From Lederbergia sp. NSJ-179 (GTDB lineage Bacteria; Bacillota; Bacilli; Bacillales; Bacillaceae_C): a DNA stretch of 39,128 nucleotides. Location: the NCBI RefSeq assembly GCF_022867885.1, contig NZ_JALIFP010000038.1:1-39128 (forward strand). The letters run 5' to 3'. The notes under the pieces are model-generated. The model searched no databases. It was not told the DNA's origin and was given only the letters and a program-made list of their open reading frames with translations. Shown one piece after another: positions 6,971-16,269 of this stretch (its first letter is position 1; every line of letters begins with the position of its first letter). The translations under genes were made by a program, and so were the position numbers.

Positions 6971-9967
6971 ATGCCATACGAAACGATACAGATGGAAAAA
7001 TTACATCAAATGAAAGATTTTATTGAAGAAAAGATATATATGAAGATACAAGCGTTAGATGTAGAAGCATGGGTAACTAAAGAACCTATGCCATTTAGCC
7101 ATCGAACAAAGGGGACACATCTCAAGTTGTCCGCTGGTGATAAGTGGGGTGAACTTTGGGATTGTGCATGGTTTCATTTCTCGGGGAAGGTTCCTAAGCA
7201 AGGGAGAGGGAAAAAAGTTGTTTTGTTAATGGATGTAAATGGTGAATTGTGCATATTTGACCACGATGGCGTACCGATTCAAGGGTTAACAAATATTAAT
7301 TCTGAATTTGATTATTCTCTTGGGAAGCCTGGCAAGCGAGTGTACGAAATCTCTGATCAAGCGACAGGCATGGAAAGCATAGATCTATGGGCTGATGCAG
7401 GTTGTAATGATTTATTCGGTCATTTTCGATCAGGAACATTAAAGGAAGCGGATATTGCCATTTGTTGTGAAACGACACGACAACTTTATTATGATGTTGA
7501 TGTTTTGTTAGAGCTTGCCGCGCAGCTTGAGGAGTCTTCTGTTAGAAGAGCTAAAATTATTCAAGCTTTATATGAAGTTTCCCTACTATTGGTTGATTGG
7601 TCTGATCAAAATGTTAACAAGGCTAGAGAAATTCTTGCGGTTCCTTTGCAGAAGAAAAATGGTGATACGGATTTAATCATTAGTGCCATCGGGCATGCAC
7701 ACATAGATTTAGCTTGGTTATGGCCGATTAGGGAAACAATTCGAAAAGGGGCTCGAACCTTTTCAACTGTACTTCGCAATATGGAAAAATACCCGGATTA
7801 TATTTTTGGGGCAAGCCAGCCACAATTATATCAATGGATGAAGGACTATTACCCCGAATTGTATCAGCAAATCAAACAACGCATCGTTGAAGGTCGGTGG
7901 GAAGTTCAAGGTGGGATGTGGGTAGAACCTGATTCCAATATCCCTAGTGGGGAATCTCTCATTCGCCAAGTACTTCATGGGAAAAAGTTTTTTGCAGAGG
8001 AATTTAATAAGGATGTTAAAACTTTGTGGGTCCCTGATATTTTTGGATATACGGCCAGTTTGCCGCAGATCCTTAAGCAGTCAGGTATAGATTATGTGAT
8101 GACCCAAAAATTATCATGGAGTGAATATAACGATCATCCACATCACACGTTTTTCTGGGAAGGGATAGATGGGAGTAAAGTTTTAACGCACTTGCCGCCA
8201 GAAGATACATATAATAGTCCTGCCGCTCCTCGGTCTATTAAAAAGATTGAAAGAGAATATTATGATAAACATATCACTGATCATAGTTTAATGCTGTTTG
8301 GAATTGGTGATGGCGGTGGTGGTCCAGGTGAAGAACACCTAGAGCGATTAGAACGAGAAAAAAATCTATTGGGTCTTTCACCGGTTATACAGGAGTCATC
8401 GATACAATTCTTTAAAAAATTAGAAGCTTCAGCAGATCATTATAAAACTTGGAGTGGAGAACTATACTTAGAGAAGCATCAAGGTACATTGACAACACAG
8501 GCCCGCAATAAAAAATACAATCGTACGATTGAGATATTGCTTCGTGAATTGGAATTTATTGCAACAGTCACGATGATTAAGGGGATAAAAGAGTACCCTT
8601 CAACAGTATTAGAATCAATATGGAAAGAAATCATGCTTTATCAGTTTCACGATATCATACCGGGATCATCGATTACTCGTGTATATGATGAATCACTCGC
8701 ACGTTACCAGGAGATACAAGAACAATTAGTCGACGTAATCGATGAATATTACCAAGCGCTAAAGCAATGTCTACAACTATCTGGATTAACTTTATTTAAT
8801 TCATTGCCATGGGATAGATGTGAGTGGGTGATGTCGAATGGAACATGGAAAAAAGTAACGATACCGTCCATGGGCTATATTGATATAAATGATCAAGACG
8901 ATACCAGTTTATTGGATGATCAGACGGAATTAAAGGCGGAAGAAACCTTACTCGAAAATGATTTGATCACCATTACCTTTCATCATGACGGTACCATTCA
9001 ATCCATTTTTGATAAAGAAAACGGGAGAGAAACAATCGAGTATAACGGTGCCGCAAATCAACTAGCAGTCTATCATGATCATGGTGATGCATGGGATTTC
9101 CCGACAGACTACAGATCGACCAAAAAAATGCGCCCGCTACTTAAAAATATAAAATCTGAAGTGAATGGTCCTACTTCAACAGTCACCCATTTGTATGAAT
9201 ATGGGGATTCGACTATCCAGCAATCAGTAGTATTAACTTTAGGAAGTAGACGAATTGACTTTAAAACAAAGGTAGATTGGAAAGAGTCGAATAAGATGCT
9301 TCGCACATCCTTTCCACTTAAACTAAGAAGTGATCAGGTTCATTGCGATATTCAGTTTGGTTATTTAAATCGACCGACGCATAGAAATACAAAGTGGGAT
9401 TTTGCAAAAGATGAAATATGCGCACATCAATGGATCGATATGTCTGAGTCTAACTACGGTGTTGCCCTTTTAAATGATTGCAAATATGGTCATCGGGCTG
9501 AAAAAAATGTGCTTGATATTAATTTATTACGAAGTCCAAACCATCCAGACGCAAAAGCGGATCGGGCTATTCATGAATTTGTTTATAGTTTTTATCCACA
9601 TAAGGATGACTTTATCGCCGCTGAGGTGTATAAAAAAGGCTATGAATTGAATACACCCATTCATAGAGTGGAAGAAACAAAAAATGGTATCGAGGATAAA
9701 AATAGACAAGCTTCTTTTGTTCAATTAAGTGGTGAAAATATCATGATTTCATCTGTCAAAAAAGCAGAATTTGATGATGATATGATTATACGTTTATATG
9801 AGACATCTGGCAGCCATACGGAAACTAAGATTACATTTGGATTTGCTGTTCAAGAAATGGAAGAGACCAATCTATTAGAACAGTCCGGGCAGTTGATACC
9901 CTTGGGTAGCCCCATTTCATTTAAACCATTTGAAATTAAAACACTTAAAGTAAAACCAAAAAGATAG
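6971..9967 (+). CDS. Alpha-mannosidase, GH38
   Basis: The protein is 998 residues from the ATG at 6971, eight bases after GGAGG; an ATG at 6956 overlaps that ribosome site and is rejected. It is a cytoplasmic retaining alpha-mannosidase with no signal peptide. After an N-terminal beta-rich domain (about 1-230), the catalytic domain has GHAHIDLAWLWPIRE (zinc ligands His244 and Asp246) and VPDIFGYTASLPQIL with the nucleophile Asp356. QFHDIIPGSSI supplies further metal-site residues. The remaining 400 residues are the beta-sandwich domains typical of the family (DKENGRE motif). Length about 1000 is normal. It probably trims mannose from the oligosaccharide brought in by the upstream ABC importer. 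The long intergenic gap (317 bases) with a stem-loop and repeat array suggests separate tuning of its expression. Confidence 0.93.
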   Translation: MPYETIQMEKLHQMKDFIEEKIYMKIQALDVEAWVTKEPMPFSHRTKGTHLKLSAGDKWGELWDCAWFHFSGKVPKQGRGKKVVLLMDVNGELCIFDHDGVPIQGLTNINSEFDYSLGKPGKRVYEISDQATGMESIDLWADAGCNDLFGHFRSGTLKEADIAICCETTRQLYYDVDVLLELAAQLEESSVRRAKIIQALYEVSLLLVDWSDQNVNKAREILAVPLQKKNGDTDLIISAIGHAHIDLAWLWPIRETIRKGARTFSTVLRNMEKYPDYIFGASQPQLYQWMKDYYPELYQQIKQRIVEGRWEVQGGMWVEPDSNIPSGESLIRQVLHGKKFFAEEFNKDVKTLWVPDIFGYTASLPQILKQSGIDYVMTQKLSWSEYNDHPHHTFFWEGIDGSKVLTHLPPEDTYNSPAAPRSIKKIEREYYDKHITDHSLMLFGIGDGGGGPGEEHLERLEREKNLLGLSPVIQESSIQFFKKLEASADHYKTWSGELYLEKHQGTLTTQARNKKYNRTIEILLRELEFIATVTMIKGIKEYPSTVLESIWKEIMLYQFHDIIPGSSITRVYDESLARYQEIQEQLVDVIDEYYQALKQCLQLSGLTLFNSLPWDRCEWVMSNGTWKKVTIPSMGYIDINDQDDTSLLDDQTELKAEETLLENDLITITFHHDGTIQSIFDKENGRETIEYNGAANQLAVYHDHGDAWDFPTDYRSTKKMRPLLKNIKSEVNGPTSTVTHLYEYGDSTIQQSVVLTLGSRRIDFKTKVDWKESNKMLRTSFPLKLRSDQVHCDIQFGYLNRPTHRNTKWDFAKDEICAHQWIDMSESNYGVALLNDCKYGHRAEKNVLDINLLRSPNHPDAKADRAIHEFVYSFYPHKDDFIAAEVYKKGYELNTPIHRVEETKNGIEDKNRQASFVQLSGENIMISSVKKAEFDDDMIIRLYETSGSHTETKITFGFAVQEMEETNLLEQSGQLIPLGSPISFKPFEIKTLKVKPKR

Positions 9968-9987
9968 ATTGGGTGTCAGGTTGATGT

Positions 9988-10199
9988 TTGAGTGAGTGGT
10001 TATGGAGCCTTGATTTTAATGGTCAGCTTTTCTACGCTGATCGTGGCGATCATCGCTCTTTTTTTATACAAAAAATAATCCCCCATAAGCCTCCAATTGG
10101 ACAAGGCGTCATTGATTTTCCAGCTCTTTTGACGTTGTTGGATAAACCGATATTACTCTGTCTATTGAACATGGTGCATTAGAAGCAAGAAATAGATAA
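9988..10199 (+). pseudogene. Remnant of a TIM-barrel sugar isomerase/epimerase (C-terminus)
   Basis: An open stretch reads DRGDH, then PPIGQGVIDFPALLTLL and LDKPI. This matches the end of xylose-isomerase-like TIM-barrel (AP_endonuc_2) proteins, where a G-x-G-x-[IV]-D-[FW] segment is followed by a strand ending in IEHG. Here the strand SIEHGALEARNR appears only in another frame (10161-10196, stop 10197), so an indel near 10150-10160 breaks the gene. The N-terminal two thirds are missing. The family assignment is by pattern; a short real peptide from 9988 is much less likely because no good ribosome site precedes it. Confidence 0.5.
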
Positions 10200-10254
10200 A
10201 AAGAGTTATAATGAACGCATAGATTAATGTATTCATTTCAGAGGAGTTGGTATC

Positions 10255-11508
10255 GTGAAACAACAAAAAAATTGGGCTGGAAATCTTATGTATCAAGCAA
10301 AACATTGGCATGAATCAAGAAATGTAGAAGAAATCCAACAGATTGTCAGAGGAGCAACTCATATACGAGTGGTAGGCTCTCGTCATTCTTTTAATGATAT
10401 TGCAGATTCAGATGATACTATTCTCTCTTTAGGGAAATTAAACCATGTTCTAGTCTTTGATAAAGAGAAGCAAACGGTCACGATAGAAGGTGGCATGAGG
10501 TATGGGGAGTTAAGTTCCTATCTCGAGGAGCGTGGTTTTGCTTTACCTAATTTGGCTTCTTTACCGCATATTTCGGTTGCAGGCGCCTGTGCGACAGCGA
10601 CACATGGATCCGGTGATCAAAATCAGAGTTTGTCTAGTAGTGTGAAAGCGATGAAGGTTGTTACAGCAAATGGAGATATAGTAGAGTTTTCCCAAGACAA
10701 GAACCGACAAGAGTGGCAAGGGGCGGCCGTTCATCTAGGGGCATTAGGTGTCATTATTGAATTGACATTAGCTGTGATCCCTAGTTATAAAGTGAGCCAA
10801 TATGTGTATGAACATCTACCATTTACACAATTAGCAGAACATTTAGATGAAATCTTCTCAAGTGCTTACAGTGTAAGTTTGTTTACGGATTGGAGGCAAG
10901 ATGCCATTAACCAAGTGTGGGTGAAGCAATTATCAGATGAACCATCATCCGTAAGGTCAGAGCTATATGGTGCATTACCAGCAAAAGCCAATTCACATCC
11001 TATTCAAGGAATAGAGAGCGTTAACTGTACCGAACAAATGGGAGTGGCCGGTCCTTGGTTTGATCGATTGCCCCATTTTCGTCTTGATTTTATGCCGAGC
11101 AGCGGAAGGGAGTTGCAATCGGAATATCTGATTCCACGACAATTCGCCATCGAGTCATTGCAGGTCATTCAGGAGATGCGTGCCATGATATCCCCTTTAC
11201 TCCATGTGAATGAAATCCGCAGTGTGGCGAAGGATGACTTTTGGTTAAGTCCAAGTTATCAACAAGATGTCATAGGTATTCATTTTACTTGGAAAGACAA
11301 TTGGCATGATGTTCAACAAGTTCTCCCGCAAATTGAAACCGCATTAGAGCCTTTTCAGGCACGTCCACACTGGGGAAAAGTATTCACGATGCCGAAGGAA
11401 AGGGTACAATCTTTTTATGAGAAATTACCGGAATTCAGACAATTACTCGTTCAATATGATCCGATGGGAAAGTTTCGTAATCAATTTATAAATCAGTATA
11501 TTTTTTAG
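10255..11508 (+). CDS. FAD-linked alditol oxidase-like / D-arabinono-lactone oxidase family
   Basis: This is a 417-residue flavoprotein starting with GTG at 10255, eight bases after GAGGAG. Residues about 10-180 form the FAD-binding type 4 (PCMH) domain: NWAGNLMYQAKHWHE, then VVGSRHSFNDIAD. His44 corresponds to the histidine that carries covalent FAD in alditol oxidase (AldO). PNLASLPHISVAGACATATH is the pyrophosphate-binding loop. The C-terminal half is the ALO domain, ending in HWGKVF and the DPMGKFRNQFI motif. Overall it resembles AldO/xylitol oxidase, which oxidises the terminal alcohol of xylitol or sorbitol to the aldose with O2, giving H2O2. It would act in the cytoplasm. It follows an isomerase remnant, which hints at a former polyol or sugar pathway; the exact substrate is uncertain. 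Confidence 0.87.
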   Translation: MKQQKNWAGNLMYQAKHWHESRNVEEIQQIVRGATHIRVVGSRHSFNDIADSDDTILSLGKLNHVLVFDKEKQTVTIEGGMRYGELSSYLEERGFALPNLASLPHISVAGACATATHGSGDQNQSLSSSVKAMKVVTANGDIVEFSQDKNRQEWQGAAVHLGALGVIIELTLAVIPSYKVSQYVYEHLPFTQLAEHLDEIFSSAYSVSLFTDWRQDAINQVWVKQLSDEPSSVRSELYGALPAKANSHPIQGIESVNCTEQMGVAGPWFDRLPHFRLDFMPSSGRELQSEYLIPRQFAIESLQVIQEMRAMISPLLHVNEIRSVAKDDFWLSPSYQQDVIGIHFTWKDNWHDVQQVLPQIETALEPFQARPHWGKVFTMPKERVQSFYEKLPEFRQLLVQYDPMGKFRNQFINQYIF

Positions 11509-11705
11509 ACGTTTATGTTGGGAAATATAACATTATCGAATTATGGTAGAAGAAAATTGAAAGAAATAAAGTGATTCTTTTAAAATCGATGAGTGAATGT
11601 GGTGTAGCAGGGCAGCTTTATTAGTAGTACTTTTATGCAAAGGCAGATGAAGAAGATTTTCTTTCTAGATTGAGATATAAGTCAAAAAGTAATTGGTAAA
11701 TGCCA

Positions 11706-11761
11706 AAAATAAAATCGCATGGAATCAAGGATGCTATCTTTGATTTCATGCGGTTTATTCC
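11706..11761 (-). terminator. Long hairpin terminator, member of a dispersed pair
   Basis: Arms CGCATGGAATCAAGGAT and ATCTTTGATTTCATGCG pair around a short loop, with A-rich and T-rich flanks on the two sides, so it can terminate in both directions. The reverse complement closely matches the hairpin at 19801-19855, including the flanking AATAAACCGCATGAA. It lies between the oxidase gene and convergent minus-strand sequence. Confidence 0.6.
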
Positions 11762-11764
11762 TTC

Positions 11765-11878
11765 TTAAAGCGTTAGATCCCAGTCTTTTTTGATTTGTGC
11801 ATAATTCATCCATAGAGGATTATCAAAATAGTTGATACGACAATTATATTCGCCGATCATTTTTCGCATATTATCCAT
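11765..11878 (-). pseudogene. Small minus-strand coding remnant
   Basis: A 37-codon open frame ends in YAQIKKDWDLTL and stops just before the hairpin at 11706-11761, so it looks like the natural 3' end of a gene. Upstream, a different frame reads IEYARYRGEIK, suggesting a frameshifted longer gene. I do not recognise the family. Confidence 0.3.
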
Positions 11879-11957
11879 TTTTGATCTCACCACGATATCG
11901 TGCGTATTCAATCACTTATAGAATATTACCTTTAATAGAAAAAAGGGGCCGTTATGA

Positions 11958-12821
11958 TCAAATAAATTGTGAAGGCGGTACTTTATAATATTTTTTGAAA
12001 GCTTTTGAGAAACTGTATGGATCAGGATATCCAAGCATGTATGCAATTTCCTTGATCGAATAGAGTCCTTTATATAATAGATTCCGTGCTTGATTCATTT
12101 TCAATTGATAAATGTATCGACCAGGAGGAACACCAAGGGCTTGTTTAAAATAAGTGATGAAATATTTTTCTGACATTCCTACTATTTTGGCAAGATCTTT
12201 GATATGTAATGATTGGTGAAGGTGATCTTCTATATAATTAAAGACTGGCTGTAATGTATCTAAATATGTAGTTTGTTTTCGTGCGTGAGTATCGTATGTA
12301 AATTCTCCTTGATATTGTCCAAGACCGTACTGCTCTATGATCTTGGCAATCAAAATAGTAAGACAACCTTTTAGTCTAATTCCAGACATTGGCGCGTTTT
12401 CTTTATATTGGTCATATGCATCTAAAAATAAGCGGATTTCCTCTTTAACTAACGGATTTCTGATAATACCAGACAATTGATAATTATCCAATATCCCGAG
12501 ATGGTCTCCAATTCCCAGATCAAAATGTGTAAAAATAAATTTACAGTCTTTATTACCAATGCTTGTTGCTGTATAGGCAACTTTTGGGCTAAAAAGAATA
12601 AGATCTCCTGCTGTAGCATTGTATGCACTCTCATTAATACGGATTTCAATTTGTCCTTCTTGAAGGTACCATAAGTCATAATCAAAATGTTTTTTACTTT
12701 CTATCCAATGCGGCGGATGAATGACTTCGTTGCACGTATTGATTCTAAGCACGACAAGTTCGGAAAGTTCATTGAAAATATTCAAGCTATTTATGGTGAT
12801 CAACTCCGTACTATTAGGCAT
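11958..12821 (-). CDS. AraC-family transcriptional regulator
   Basis: This is a 287-residue protein. Residues about 20-110 are a cupin-like sugar-sensing domain (WYLQEGQIEIRINE, AGDLILFSPKVAY), and residues about 185-287 are the two helix-turn-helix motifs of AraC. HIKDLAKIVGMSEKYFITYF is the first recognition unit and IKEIAYMLGYPDPYSFSKAF the second. It is divergent from the GH4 gene at 12959 and almost certainly activates the GH4-ABC operon when its sugar is present. No convincing ribosome binding site precedes the ATG, and the promoter at 12836-12863 would leave a leader of only about 7 bases, so translation may be nearly leaderless. Confidence 0.92.
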   Translation of the reverse strand: MPNSTELITINSLNIFNELSELVVLRINTCNEVIHPPHWIESKKHFDYDLWYLQEGQIEIRINESAYNATAGDLILFSPKVAYTATSIGNKDCKFIFTHFDLGIGDHLGILDNYQLSGIIRNPLVKEEIRLFLDAYDQYKENAPMSGIRLKGCLTILIAKIIEQYGLGQYQGEFTYDTHARKQTTYLDTLQPVFNYIEDHLHQSLHIKDLAKIVGMSEKYFITYFKQALGVPPGRYIYQLKMNQARNLLYKGLYSIKEIAYMLGYPDPYSFSKAFKKYYKVPPSQFI

Positions 12822-12835
12822 AGTGTGTATTTATC

Positions 12836-12863
12836 ATTATAACAAGAGGAAAAGGAACAACAA
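12836..12863 (-). promoter_or_regulatory. Promoter of the AraC regulator gene
   Basis: Read on the minus strand, TTGTTG (12858-12863) and TATAAT (12836-12841) are separated by 16 bases. The start point would be about 12829, very close to the ATG at 12821. Confidence 0.45.
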
Positions 12864-12869
12864 TTTTTT

Positions 12870-12933
12870 CTTACTAAATGACATGAATAGCTTACTAGAA
12901 AGCATTTTTATATTCCATATATTTTTCTATAAT
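12870..12933 (+). promoter_or_regulatory. AraC-type half-sites and activator-dependent promoter of GH4 operon
   Basis: Two identical CTTACTA heptamers lie at 12870-12876 and 12891-12897. They are in direct orientation exactly 21 bp apart, the spacing typical of AraC-family half-sites. The second ends 7 bases before a weak -35 (TTTTTA, 12905-12910), which is 17 bases from a perfect TATAAT (12928-12933). A good -10 with a poor -35 next to activator sites is what an AraC-activated promoter looks like. Binding is inferred. Confidence 0.55.
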
Positions 12934-12958
12934 GAATTTACTGGAGGCGGTTTCAATT

Positions 12959-14347
12959 ATGATTCATAATCCGAAAGTAGTTGTGTTGGGAGCGGGAAGT
13001 TTATTTTTTGGCAGACAGTGTATTTGGCAGATGGTTCATTCTGAATATCTAAACAAAGGCACTTTAGCCTTGGTAGATACAAATGAAGAACGACTGAACA
13101 AACTTGTAAAATTAGCGCGAATGGTTGTCCGAGCTAATAAAGTAGATTTGAAAATTGAGGGATCGGTTGATCGAAAGAAAGTTCTCCACGATGCGGATTT
13201 TGTCGTGCTTAGTTTCGCAAAGGACACGGTAAAATACAGAGGAATAGATTGTGCAGTTTCCGAAAAGTATGGAATTAGGATGTGCTCTGGAGATACAATC
13301 GGGCCAGGAGGGATTTTCCGGGCGATGAGGGAGCTTCCTGTCATTATGGATTGTGTGCAGGATATTGAAAAAATTTGCCCTGACGCTTGGGTTATTAATT
13401 ATATTAATCCATCCGCAATCAATGGGATTGCTTTAAAACGTTATGCGCCAAAGCTAAAAAGTTTTGCACTGTGTGATTCGCACCATATGCCACATAAGAA
13501 AGTGATTTATGCTGAACGGGCTGGAATTATTAATGAGAAACAGGAGTATACAGAAGAAATAAATCGTAAATTTGATGTGCGGATAGCTGGAGTAAACCAT
13601 TTTACATGGTTATTAAAAGCAGAGTATGAGGGAAAGGATGTAGCTCCCATCATTGCCAAATCAATGAAACGAACAGCTGAGACTGAAACAGTTGGAGGAG
13701 ACGTAGGAGCAAAGGCATTATTCAATGATAAGATAAGCTATCAGTTATATGAGATCTTTGGCTATATTCCAACCTGTACGGCACATACAAAGGAGTATGT
13801 TCCTTATTGGCAAGGGTTAGGTAAATTGAAAGATGAAATTCCGCCGTTATCCATTTGGGAAACGGAAGATCGTTATAAGCGTCATGAGCAAATGTGGGAA
13901 GAAATTGACAGCTTCCTTAGTGGTGAAATTCCTATTGAGGAGTATATGACTAGGTTTGGTCCAGATCATGCAACCGATATCATTGAAAATATGGTAGCAG
14001 GATTAGGTAAACCGTTCTACATTAACACATTTAATGAAGGAGCGGTAAAGAATATGAACAACGATGCATTCCTAGAATTATTGTGTGAGGTTACCATGGA
14101 TGGAGTGAAACCATTCCTTGTTGGTGAAATGCCTCGTGGGATACGTGGTATGCAGGAACAAGTTTTGGATACACATGAATTAACAGCCGAAGCCGTTATT
14201 GAAGCTGATCGTGAAAAACTCAGAAGAGCAATGTTGACGGATCCTTTAGTCCATTCAATAGCAGATGCAGATCAAATAATTTCTGAACTATTAAAGTTTG
14301 AGAAGGATATGATTCCTGAACAATGGTACACAAAGAGTATCGGATAA
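12959..14347 (+). CDS. NAD- and Mn-dependent glycosidase, GH4
   Basis: The protein is 462 residues from the ATG at 12959, preceded by GGAGG; a reading from 12932 runs across that site and is rejected. The Rossmann N-terminus KVVVLGAGSLFFG binds NAD. CSGDTIGPGGIFRAMRELP and NYINPSAI are GH4 signatures. The metal ligands are Cys172 (in CDSHHMP) and His214 (in GVNHFTW). GH4 enzymes cleave glycosides by oxidation at C3 and elimination, using NAD+ and Mn2+. Known members include alpha-galactosidases, alpha-glucosidases, alpha-glucuronidases and 6-phosphoglycosidases, told apart partly by the residues after the Cys. CDSH fits none of the groups I know. As the partner importer is an ABC system, the substrate is probably an unphosphorylated glycoside or uronide. 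It is the first gene of the operon ending at 17664. Confidence 0.9.
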   Translation: MIHNPKVVVLGAGSLFFGRQCIWQMVHSEYLNKGTLALVDTNEERLNKLVKLARMVVRANKVDLKIEGSVDRKKVLHDADFVVLSFAKDTVKYRGIDCAVSEKYGIRMCSGDTIGPGGIFRAMRELPVIMDCVQDIEKICPDAWVINYINPSAINGIALKRYAPKLKSFALCDSHHMPHKKVIYAERAGIINEKQEYTEEINRKFDVRIAGVNHFTWLLKAEYEGKDVAPIIAKSMKRTAETETVGGDVGAKALFNDKISYQLYEIFGYIPTCTAHTKEYVPYWQGLGKLKDEIPPLSIWETEDRYKRHEQMWEEIDSFLSGEIPIEEYMTRFGPDHATDIIENMVAGLGKPFYINTFNEGAVKNMNNDAFLELLCEVTMDGVKPFLVGEMPRGIRGMQEQVLDTHELTAEAVIEADREKLRRAMLTDPLVHSIADADQIISELLKFEKDMIPEQWYTKSIG

Positions 14348-14418
14348 CAGACTATTATTTTTAGTTTTAATAAGGATGATGGCCCTAATTTGATTACTAC
14401 ACTAGAAAGGAGAATATC

Positions 14419-15339
14419 ATGATTGATAGTCAGACGGAAATAAATATGAAAACAAATACAGAACAAGTTAGAAACAAGAGAGCAGATTCAGGTTATGTTT
14501 GGTACCTTTTTCTTATTCCCAGTTTTTTGGGGATTTTACTATTTATGGTTTATCCTATTCTTGAATCGCTCCGATTAAGTTTCTACCAATCTAATGGAAC
14601 AATTGAAAAGTTTATTGGTCTTGCTAATTTTAAAAACGTATTAACCTCGGGTTCCTTTTGGAACTCCGTTTGGAATACCTTTTTCATTGGTTTTTTTCAA
14701 GTGATTATTACAATTCCTTTAGGATTCATCTTTGCGTCATTAATCAATTCGACAAAAAGATGGCAGAATTTTTTTAAAGTCATCTATTTTTTACCCAATG
14801 TTACCTCCATCGTTGCAGCAGCCATGATATTTGCTTTTGTTTTACACCCGGATATGGGGATTGTCAATTATGTCCTTGATTTTTTAGGCTTGCCAACACC
14901 AGGGTGGTTTTCAAACCCTTCTACATCTAAATGGGGTGTGATCTTACTATCCGTTTGGCATTGGATTGGCTTTGTTATCATTATTTGTCTGGCTAATTTG
15001 CAGGCGATATCTACTGAAATGTATGAAGCAGCTAAAATTGATGGGGCAAGTGGAATCCAGCAGTGGCTATTTATTACCGTCCCAAACATGACTCCTACTT
15101 TTGCGTTTTTACTTATCACAGGGTGGATTGGTGCTCTCCAACGGTTTAACGAGGTTTATGTTTTAGGGGGACCGAATGGTAGTCCAGCTCGTTCTATTCA
15201 AACGATGGGAGCATTTATTTATGAAAGGGGATTTACGGGTTTTGAATTTGGCATCGCCTCAGCGGCTACATATATTATGTTTATGATTATATTAGTATTC
15301 ACATTTATTAATCTTAAAGTCTCGAATATGAAATTGTAA
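14419..15339 (+). CDS. ABC sugar transporter permease, MalF/UgpA type
   Basis: This is a 306-residue membrane protein with six predicted segments, the first near residues 25-45 (WYLFLIPSFLGILLFMVYPI). The EAA loop is YEAAKIDGASGIQQWLFITV. YPILESLRLSFYQ and the C-terminal VYVLGGPNGSPARSIQTMG are typical of the MalF-like subunit of CUT1 importers. It has an AAAGGAG site 8 bases before the ATG and lies 71 bases after the GH4 gene. It pairs with the permease at 15360. Confidence 0.93.
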   Translation: MIDSQTEINMKTNTEQVRNKRADSGYVWYLFLIPSFLGILLFMVYPILESLRLSFYQSNGTIEKFIGLANFKNVLTSGSFWNSVWNTFFIGFFQVIITIPLGFIFASLINSTKRWQNFFKVIYFLPNVTSIVAAAMIFAFVLHPDMGIVNYVLDFLGLPTPGWFSNPSTSKWGVILLSVWHWIGFVIIICLANLQAISTEMYEAAKIDGASGIQQWLFITVPNMTPTFAFLLITGWIGALQRFNEVYVLGGPNGSPARSIQTMGAFIYERGFTGFEFGIASAATYIMFMIILVFTFINLKVSNMKL

Positions 15340-15359
15340 AAGAGGAAGGGAGAGACCAG

Positions 15360-16214
15360 ATGATCCATACAATGTCTAATAAAAAATTGTCAAGCGTATC
15401 AGACTGGGTGAAGTTTATAATCTTATCCATCTTTGGTGTATTATTAATGGCGCCATTTATATGGATGGTGAGTGTTGGATTTGATCGGACTGCTAACGTT
15501 ACGATGCCGTTTCCACCACGATTAATCCCAGAAGAAGTATCACCCTTCAACTATGGAATTGTATTTGAAAACGGCAGATTAATTCAATCCTATATAAACT
15601 CCGGTATTGTGACGATTAGTTCAGTGTTTTTAGGTGTAGTTTCCTCCCTTTTAGCAGGATATGCCTTTTCAAAGGGGAAATTTAAGGGCAAAAAAATCCT
15701 CTTTATGATCGTGCTATGTACATTAATGATCCCAATGGAGCCACGTTTAATTCCGTTATATACTTTATTTAATAAAATAGGTTTATTAAATACATTTTGG
15801 CCATTGATTCTTCCTATATTAATAAACGGGATGCTTATTTTTCTCTGTAAGCAGTTTTTTGATCAGTTGCCAGATACATTGCGAGAAGCTGCTCAAATTG
15901 ATGGGGCAGGTGAATTCAAAATTTTCTTTCGAGTTTATCTTCCACTCGCAGGTCCAATTGCAGCAACAATGGTCATTCTTGCTTTTATTTGGAGTTGGAA
16001 TGACTTTATGTGGCCGTTAGTTGTCCTAAATAATCAAGATCTACACACTGTCCCTCTGTATCTAGCAAGTTTCTCCCTAGAAAACGGAACAAGTTTAGGA
16101 GGATTAACCATGGCATTAGCAACGGTTAGTATTTTACCGATAGTGATCCTATATCTATTTTTACAAAGATACGTTATTCAAAGTATTGCTTTAAGTGGGG
16201 TAAAAGGAGAATAG
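15360..16214 (+). CDS. ABC sugar transporter permease, MalG/UgpE type
   Basis: This is a 284-residue second permease of the same importer, beginning 20 bases after the first. Six membrane segments are predicted. The EAA loop is LREAAQIDGAGEFKIFFRVY, and FIWSWNDFMWPLV plus a C-terminal QSIALSGVKGE are standard for MalG-like proteins. The GGAAGGGAG site fits the ATG at 15360. No ATPase is encoded in this operon. Confidence 0.93.
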   Translation: MIHTMSNKKLSSVSDWVKFIILSIFGVLLMAPFIWMVSVGFDRTANVTMPFPPRLIPEEVSPFNYGIVFENGRLIQSYINSGIVTISSVFLGVVSSLLAGYAFSKGKFKGKKILFMIVLCTLMIPMEPRLIPLYTLFNKIGLLNTFWPLILPILINGMLIFLCKQFFDQLPDTLREAAQIDGAGEFKIFFRVYLPLAGPIAATMVILAFIWSWNDFMWPLVVLNNQDLHTVPLYLASFSLENGTSLGGLTMALATVSILPIVILYLFLQRYVIQSIALSGVKGE

Positions 16215-16269
16215 TCTTATACCAGTTATGGAATGTCTTATCAAACAAAAAATATGAGGGGGAAGTAGG

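Noticed and set aside
9988-10182. A 64-codon open frame read as a small protein gene
   Set aside because: It has no good ribosome binding site, and the sequence fits the frameshifted end of a sugar isomerase, so it is listed as a pseudogene.
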